Assembly: GCA_003956705.1 (NCBI GenBank) | Contig: QZCP01000834.1 | Location: forward strand, 120,864 to 184,863 | From: Brevipalpus yothersi | Taxonomy: Eukaryota > Arthropoda > Arachnida > Trombidiformes > Tenuipalpidae | Length of the DNA: 64,000 bases | Reading direction: 5' to 3' | Part shown: in pieces, positions 57,134 through 64,000 of the stretch | Numbering within the stretch: the first letter of the stretch is position 1 | How the letters are laid out: each line of letters begins with the position of its first letter | Made by a program: the position numbers and the translations under genes | Notes under the pieces: model-generated | What the model was told of the DNA's origin: nothing | Seen by the model: only the letters and a program-made list of their open reading frames with translations | Database searches by the model: none

Positions 57134-58748
57134 TCATGAACGGAGGCTAAATCGAAACATGATTGGCTTTTCAGATACAGTCAACACATCATTCCGAACT
57201 TTAATTCCTTCCGGGTTCTCAACACTGATGACGAAATGTTTCACAATATAAGCTACAAGAATTTTCGACTCGACCAGTGCAAGCTTCCAGCCGATACATT
57301 TTCTAGGTCCTCCACCGAAAGGTATATAGCCACCAGGAGGAATTTTGGCTCGATTTTCGGGTGTAAAACGATCGGGATCAAAGACTTCTGGTGAAGGATA
57401 GATGGTCTCATCTCGATGAACAGCAGATATTGAAATGAACACCAGGGTGTCTTTTGGAATATCAAAGTCATCTAGTACGATACTATGTTCGATTTGGCGT
57501 GATGCCATGGCTAGTGGTGGTCTCAGTCTTAAGCTCTCCGAAATACATTGATCTAGATACTTGAAGCTATCCAAATACTGAATCGTTATATCTTGGCTGC
57601 TGTCAAAATTGTACAGTTCTTCATACAACTTTTCTTGAGTATGTGGATTACTGGCTAAGTGAAATAGAGTCCATTTCACAGCATTCGCAGTGGTTTCATA
57701 GCTTGCAAATATAATCATCACAGTTTCAATCAAAATCTCATCATAACTCAGAAATGGCTCTCTTGATTGATTCATGAACTGATCCACCATAAGAGCGAGA
57801 AATGGTTTTCTCTGCTTCTTACCAGTATCAGAATACGAATCTGAGACATCATTTTTCATGCGAGCTTTGATCACTTCATCGATTGGAGATTTACAATCTT
57901 CAAGAAGATTTCTTTTTCCTCTCAATAAGAGACGAATATCATTGAAAATATCAATCCATAGGTATGGCTTCCCAATACGATCAACCTGAAAAATTAACCA
58001 TTCTTTGAGTTTACTTTGAATGATCTTCTTACCAGACCAATTCAAACTTTTTTCCAAGCAAATTGAAGTGTCCAGAGCGAGTGACAATGAGTCGTCAATG
58101 ATAATATCATGAAAATCAACGCTTCTATCACCTTTCAGTTTGATTTCCTCGATCAAGCTTTCAGCATGCTGAACAACAGTAGGTACAAATGATTGAATAA
58201 CATCAAGTGAAAACGATGGATTAATGATGGTTCTTCTGCTCTTCCACCTTCGACCTGCCATACTTATGAGATTTTAATACTTGCTACAAGCTTTTCTTAT
58301 GCACCAGCCTCTATCTAGAAATGAAGTTTTGCCTAGAATGATCTGAAGAAACAGGACATTTAGTTCCAATCATGAATACCACTGAAATTTTCAGCTCACA
58401 TGGGCTGGTTTTGACTTGAAAACCATGATCACTGGATAATAGCTTGCCCATACCGTTAACCATCCGAATTTTTTGAACTGTGACTGATGAAATTTTTCTG
58501 GAGAATCTGTAAATTGAAGAAATTCAGCTAATTTTGGCTATCAACGGAATAGAACACTATCGAAAATTGTTGGACTTACTTCTTATTGCCGAAAAGTGAT
58601 AAAAATCTTTGATAATCGGAGGAGAATTCATTTTTGGAAAAGTACTCAATTTGCTGGACCACTTCACATAGTCGATAACTTTTTTTACCAAAAAAACGAC
58701 GACTACAAAAAAAGCTGTACCCAATAAAATAGTTCCAAAACTCTCCAT
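57134..58748 (-). pseudogene. Cytochrome P450, CYP4-like, with one in-frame stop
   Basis: Three exons on the minus strand. Exon 1, 58748-58580, holds the N-terminal membrane anchor (GTAFFVVVVFLVKKVI). Exon 2, 58506-58400, reads FGWLTVWASYYPVIMVF. Exon 3 is 58342-57134. Donors and acceptors are GTAAGT...ACAG and GTGAGC...TCAG, giving introns of 73 and 57 bp. Total is about 494 codons, normal for the family. Seen: C-helix GRRWKSRR, I-helix FASYETTA, K-helix ESLRLRPP, FDPDRFTPEN, and heme loop FGGGPRKCIGW with the Cys ligand. A TAA at 58274-58276, 13 codons upstream of the WKSRR motif, interrupts exon 3. All other parts look sound, so the lesion is recent or a sequence error, or an unusual splice removes it. 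An endoplasmic-reticulum monooxygenase is expected; the substrate is unknown. Confidence 0.8.
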
Positions 58749-59394
58749 CTCTGCTGTTGGCTTAGTAGGAGCAGACTAACAGTGAATATTGGTGAACCGT
58801 TGAGAATAAATTTTCCATAAGAATTCTGGGTGAGAATCGTACAGAGGTATAGAAGGAAAAGTCTCCCGCCAAAACTTGAATTATGTTTCACTATGGAATT
58901 CCACTGCCAATAGAAGTAATGCCCAAAAGAGATAGATTATGAAAAAATGGTGGGAAATAACTAGACAGTGATGTGATCTGGAATGATATCTGAGTTTTAA
59001 GTCGTTGAGAAACCATTGGAAAGTTCAGCATTCCAACGCTAATGAGGGATGGGAAATCATAAAATTCATACAATGAAGGAAATTTCTGACACTTAACAAC
59101 ATTAAAATACGATTAAAAAGTTTCAAAAATTGGGAAAAAAATCAGTAATCACTGAATAAGATGAATTGAAGCCTAGATGAATCATTACTTCTTTTTGATG
59201 ATCTTTACAGTAATTTTGCCTCTTCTCAACATATTTCTCTGGAAACTAGACAAGGCTAGTCATGGCATCCCTTCTAGCCAATCTCTTTGAAAAAAAAATC
59301 CTCAGGACTTGAGAGTCCTTGATTCTGCATTCTGCATAGGAATTCCTACAGGCCCAGATGACAACCATTCGGCTGGTCATGGTTTATCTTTGAA
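58749..59394. other. Intergenic DNA
   Basis: No gene recognised. Upstream region of the P450 gene on the minus strand. No TATA box is convincing. Confidence 0.5.
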
Positions 59395-59515
59395 ATCTTC
59401 CAATAATATGTGCTGGTTTTGATTTAAAAACTGCAATCATTGGATAATGCATGTATATTAAGCCAACTTGACTTTATTTTCTTGATCTCATCTCAACGAA
59501 ATTTCACCATAAAGC
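59395..59515 (-). pseudogene. Fragment of a second P450 (exon 2 equivalent)
   Basis: The minus strand reads YPMIAVFKSKPAHIIGRF, which aligns with YPVIMVFKSKPAHV in exon 2 of the adjacent P450. Neighbouring bases also align with its 5' part (AAATTTC...AAAT). There is no heme-binding region, and the frame stops within about ten codons. It is a leftover of a tandem P450 duplication. Confidence 0.6.
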
Positions 59516-59526
59516 ACAATATTCAA

Positions 59527-61818
59527 TCATAAGTTCAACAGTTTTCGAATATTTTGGCTGGGCTTCTCAACAAAGATGTAGAAAAATATTGAAGCTAAGT
59601 AAACAATGAAAAATGCACCACAAAAAATGCTCAAAACTGAGAATACATCAGGAGCCGATGATATCTGAATTGAATTTGTAACAGTAGTTAAAACAGGTCC
59701 ATGAATCAAGTAAAGAGAATAGGATAGCTTACTGATGTGAACAAGAAAAGGGTAAGTTCTGAATGATAACTTATAATCGATAAAGCTACTTTGGGGGTGA
59801 AAAATGAATATTAGCAGTGAAAGAATAAGTCCTACAATAATCGGGCAAACGGTAATAAGCAAAGAGTAGGTAAAATAATTGTGCATATTAATTATTACTG
59901 CTGGAATGAGAGAATAAAAAGTAATAATCAGTGCTGAAGTCATCAGAACAATTTTTTTCTGCAGATGATGCGATGTTGCTTGGATTTTGGGTAGAAAATA
60001 TGCAAAAATAACACCCATCATTGCTGGACATAGCCATGTAATCGTTTGGAAGTAGAAATTTTGGTAAAAAGAGCGCCAGTTACTAGGATAAAAAGAGAGG
60101 AAAAAGTTTTTTTTGGAATTAAATTCATCATTAGAACAAAATTTGGGTTCTACCTCTCATGTCCCAGAATGTTTTCAGCACTTTTGAAGTTCCCTTTTAG
60201 TCCAAGAGAATATTGCAGCTGTAGCTCCTCAAAGATTTGAAGAGATGTAACAAATTCATTAATGATGAACAGTATTACAGTGGTTAATCCAACAAGAGGA
60301 GACCTGAAAACGAATCAATGTATTATAATACCATGTTTAATTGACTGATGCATTACTAGGATCAAATCACACCTGAGCAAGAGCCAAACAATGAATGAGC
60401 TTAATACATGTAGTTGAAACGTCACAGACATGGACCAGAACATGGGTTGACACTGAAAGGGACGAAAATTATTCAGGTTTGAATAATCTCTGGAATTTCA
60501 GAACACGGCTTACCATATCATCGAATGGTAGATAATTGTAAGTGTAAAAGAACAATGCTGGATAAAATTTTGAACATTGACTTCTATCGATGGAAGCGGG
60601 TCCAAAGATCAGCGTGGATCCGAGGCCGGACTTGCTGGCAAAAGTATTTTGGGTTAATATTGCAAAATAATACGATGGAGAAAGTCGAATGAAGGCTTTG
60701 AAAATTGATCTGAATGAATTGAAATTCTGATCGTTGCTAGAATTGATCAAAAAGCCAGTCAGAAAGAAGAACACTGCCATGATTGAGCGAAGAAACATCC
60801 AAAATTCGGGTGCCATTGGGAGTGAATCCAGCAAAATCTCAGGATTCAATGATAATAATGGCATAAGATCGAGTCCAGTATGAATCAGGACCAATATGAT
60901 TGCACACAAGCCTCTTATGTAATGAATGATTAGAATGTCATTTTTTGATACATTTTCGCCACTTAATGATCTTAAACCTTCTGAGATCAAGAAACTTGTG
61001 AAAAATGATATTTTATGGTCAGTAGAATTTTCTTTGATCAGTCTATTGATTGTTTGTTTCATGAATCGCTCGTAAATTGTACTCAAAATTCCAAGACTCA
61101 ATAGAATGATGCAAATATAATAGAAAGCAGCTGTTGTCTCTGTGGACTCATATTCTTCTTTGCAGCTAATTTCGATAATATGAGATGAACTTGATAGTTT
61201 GAGAAAGAAAAACTTCTCCAAGAATATCTTGAGATACTTGGAATCTTCCGCATTACATGAACTTGGGACACATACCCCTGTATAATGGCTCAAAGAATGT
61301 TCAGAAGTCAGTTGTGTATTCCATTCGACCCTACAATATTTACCAGGAAAATTTGAAGGAGGACCGTTATCCAAGCTTACCGGAATGCTGGTTGATTCAC
61401 ATTGTGCCTGATTTCCATGCCAATCGAGATTACCATTCCTTATTCCAGGAGCAGGCTTTGCAAAAGAGTCTATGAAGGATAACAGAGAAATATCATACCG
61501 ATTTGTCCATAGTCTTTTGATGATGAATTGAAGATGAATGGCACATGAACTCAATGAAGAGCTCTGATTGACATTTGAAAAATCGTTATTGGAAACTTGA
61601 TTGAAAATTGTCCCATTAAAATCAGTGTTTGATGATGTGTCCAATGAAAGTAACGAAATTTTATAATTCAAATAGAGAGATTGAGCGAATCTCTCTTCTT
61701 CGATCCAAGGTAGAAGTCTGTTCAAAAAAGGCAACTTTCTTCGCTTACAATAAATTTGGCTGATTATGAGTAATGAAACAAGGATTGAGAACTTAATTTG
61801 AGTCTTGAAAAATTTCAT
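59527..61818 (-). CDS. NRF-6-like membrane acyltransferase (acyltransferase 3 family), 696 aa
   Basis: Four exons: 61818-60514, 60452-60373, 60303-60154 and 60082-59527, all with GT-AG junctions and introns of 61-71 bp. Start is the ATG at 61816-61818. A signal peptide (about residues 1-24, FSILVSLLIISQIYC) is followed by an extracellular Cys-containing NRF domain (CAIHL...; GKYCRVEW; GVCVPSSC; EISCKEEY). After a first membrane span (about 235-255) comes an acyltransferase-3 domain with HYIRGLCAIILVLIHTG (the R/H motif), FFFLTGFL, PALFFY and FQLHVLSS, then multiple C-terminal membrane helices ending FYIFVEKPSQN. This matches nose-resistant-to-fluoxetine-6 proteins of nematodes and arthropods, which are thought to act in lipid or yolk/drug transport. 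A minus-strand AATAAA lies about 50 bases past the stop. The copy looks intact. Confidence 0.9.

Positions 61819-64000
<2,182 letters not shown>

Overview
This is a eukaryotic nuclear window, most likely from an arthropod. The support is indirect: short GT-AG introns of about 55-85 bp, an NRF-6-type acyltransferase, a CYP4-like P450, a Ty3-type LTR retroelement, Polinton and Harbinger relics, and TTAGG-like repeats. I cannot place it further. There is no bacterial organisation; operons, ribosome-binding sites and CRISPR are absent. The sequence has two assembly gaps (9227-9272 and 50841-51666) and one ambiguous base (46784).

Region 1 (1-41400) is a tandem array of nine copies of one unrecognised zinc-finger gene family, all on the + strand. 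Each copy has a four-codon first exon, an intron of about 70-85 bp and a long second exon. The protein carries two copies of a roughly 120-residue module that combines a C-x2-H-x2-C cluster with one C2H2 finger. Two 5' types, A (exon 1 MPFM-like) and B (exon 1 MDCM-like), alternate along the array as A B A [island] B A B A A' B. Four copies look intact (3293-4508, 26089-27306, 29107-30328, 34129-35336). Five are broken by frameshifts, stops, truncation or an insertion.

Region 2 (about 7480-25000) is an island of unrelated DNA between the third and fourth copies. It holds a Harbinger-type DDE transposase relic, a foldback element with a TTTCGG hexamer array in its loop, an inverted pair of hairpin-plus-GA-microsatellite elements, degenerate repeats, an EF-hand fragment, a fragment of a Polinton-type DNA polymerase B and several unrecognised decayed reading frames. 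Most of it has no gene I can support.

Region 3 (41401-56659) is a 15.3-kb Ty3/Gypsy-type LTR retroelement with nearly identical 566-567 bp LTRs. It encodes one gag-pol frame and a large additional 3' reading frame with RING-like and SIAH/TRAF-like cysteine clusters where an env gene might be expected. The LTRs, leader, gag start and 3' half are full of short perfect hairpins that share the pentaloop ATCAA on unrelated stems. This is the most striking unexplained signal in the window.

Region 4 (56660-64000) is ordinary genic DNA on the - strand. It has a P450 gene with one in-frame stop, a fragment of a second P450, a complete four-exon NRF-6-like membrane acyltransferase gene, and then intergenic DNA with GA/CT microsatellites.
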